Of a DNA stretch of 64,000 nucleotides, positions 63,431 to 64,000 are shown piece by piece (position 1 is the stretch's first letter; each line of letters begins with the position of its first letter). Made by a program: the position numbers and the translations under genes. The notes beneath the pieces are model-generated. The model was given only the letters and a program-made list of their open reading frames with translations, was not told the origin of the DNA and did no database searches. The stretch comes from Bacteroidota bacterium (GTDB lineage: Bacteria > Bacteroidota > Bacteroidia > AKYH767-A > 2013-40CM-41-45), in assembly GCA_016721305.1 (NCBI GenBank), contig JADKIH010000023.1, positions 124,001 to 188,000 on the forward strand, read 5' to 3'.

Positions 63431-63734
63431 GTAAATCCGGAAAATGGGAGTTGCCTTTTTCTTTAGTAGAAATGGCAAAACATTCAATAGAACCGGCAGG
63501 GCCTTCTTACGTCAAAATGTACTTCAAGAAGGAGATCTGGCATTTTGAGTTGAATTAATTCTAGGTGATGAGAGATGGTTTGTTTTTTAGAATAATGAAA
63601 GGCAGTCGATAATTTAAGGGCTTTTACTCACTTTTATCATTGATGGATTTGAATATTCGTGGTATCTTCGGATGACTGCGTAAGTTTTATATTTAGATAA
63701 GTTCGGAGCACATTTCTCTTCCGAACACAGAAAC

Positions 63735-64000
63735 ATGACAAATCTTAAAGCGAAAAAAATTTTAATCACCGGCGGAGCTTCCGGTATCGGAAAGATTATG
63801 GGTCGAATCGTTTTAGAACGAAAGGCCGAATTAATTATCTGGGATATCAATCAGCAAGGCATCGATCAAACCGTAAGCGAGTTTTCAAAACTTGGTTCGG
63901 TTTGCGGTTATCTTGTCGATGTATCAAAGCCGGAGCAAATTAAATCATCTGCCGAAAAAGTTCTGTCAAAGTTTGGAGCAATTGATGTGCTGATTAACAA
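63735..64000 (+). CDS. Short-chain dehydrogenase/reductase, cut by the window end
   Basis: From the ATG at 63735: MTNLKAKKILITGGASGIGK, the TGGxxGIG nucleotide-binding loop of the SDR family, then VDVSKPEQI and the partial DVLINN before the window ends at residue 88. NAD(P)-dependent oxidoreductase of unknown substrate. The catalytic Tyr/Lys lie beyond the window. Confidence 0.85.
   Translation, partial: MTNLKAKKILITGGASGIGKIMGRIVLERKAELIIWDINQQGIDQTVSEFSKLGSVCGYLVDVSKPEQIKSSAEKVLSKFGAIDVLIN

Overview
The window is a chromosomal segment from a Bacteroidota bacterium, most likely a free-living Flavobacteriales- or Chitinophagales-like lineage. The evidence is at least nine secreted proteins ending in a type IX secretion (T9SS) type A sorting domain (a YPNP-like strand, a 'GVYF/GIYF' turn and a basic end), many lipoproteins with a Cys at about residue 17-31, an ECF sigma factor paired with a membrane-anchored beta-barrel protein, TAnnTTTG-type -7 boxes, and modest GC. 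No rRNA, tRNA, CRISPR array, prophage or intact insertion sequence was seen.

Layout. 0-5.6 kb: the end of a T9SS cargo gene, a lipoprotein, another T9SS protein, an ECF sigma/anti-sigma-like pair and a T9SS cargo gene that shares the sigma gene's promoter motif. 5.7-8.9 kb: a SpmA/SpmB-like membrane protein, a repeat-rich spacer with a 241-bp tandem repeat, and a secreted SecD-P1-head-like protein. 9-12.3 kb: a two-component system divergent from a seven-bladed propeller lipoprotein, with four 11-bp direct repeats between them. 12.4-23.6 kb: mostly secreted proteins (DFDPG-repeat propeller, Asp-box propeller, HAF-repeat protein, carboxypeptidase-regulatory-domain protein). 23.6-25.2 kb: a repeat island holding a damaged GIY-YIG nuclease gene between inverted repeat copies, a small membrane protein and 21 perfect TTACTAC heptamers. 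25.8-28.5 and 56.6-59.4 kb: two paralogous MBOAT plus AlgX/AlgJ-like cassettes for O-acylation of a cell-surface or exported polymer. 30-37.6 kb: acetyltransferases, esterase, MocR regulator divergent from a flavin-type oxidase, S41 peptidase and a complete subclass B1 metallo-beta-lactamase. 38.3-42.1 kb: an operon of YceI lipoprotein, multi-heme-type lipoprotein, CX4CH lipoprotein and DUF5777 barrel. 42-55 kb: small metabolic and housekeeping enzymes, including two methyltransferases, an RsmH-type methyltransferase, OsmC, a 2H phosphoesterase and a pentapeptide protein. 59-64 kb: acetyltransferases, lipoproteins, a pentameric ligand-gated-channel-like protein and the start of an SDR gene.

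Two things cut across the window. First, at least a dozen reading frames are broken by a one-base shift, mostly consistent with one missing base and often next to a homopolymer, while the protein continues well in the next frame. This looks more like residual assembly indels than decay, so start/stop calls for those genes are given for the repaired frame. Second, intergenic DNA carries several families of short palindromic repeats: TGTCGTTC hairpins whose arms co-vary, GTCATC-hairpin-GACC elements, TATACCATTC double hairpins and TTACTAC heptamer arrays. These are probably a REP/MITE-like population.

The strongest candidate signals are the co-varying hairpin family, the GIY-YIG gene bracketed by inverted repeats, the sigma factor promoter pair, the 11-bp operator array, the mixed-spacing heme motifs and the channel homologue.
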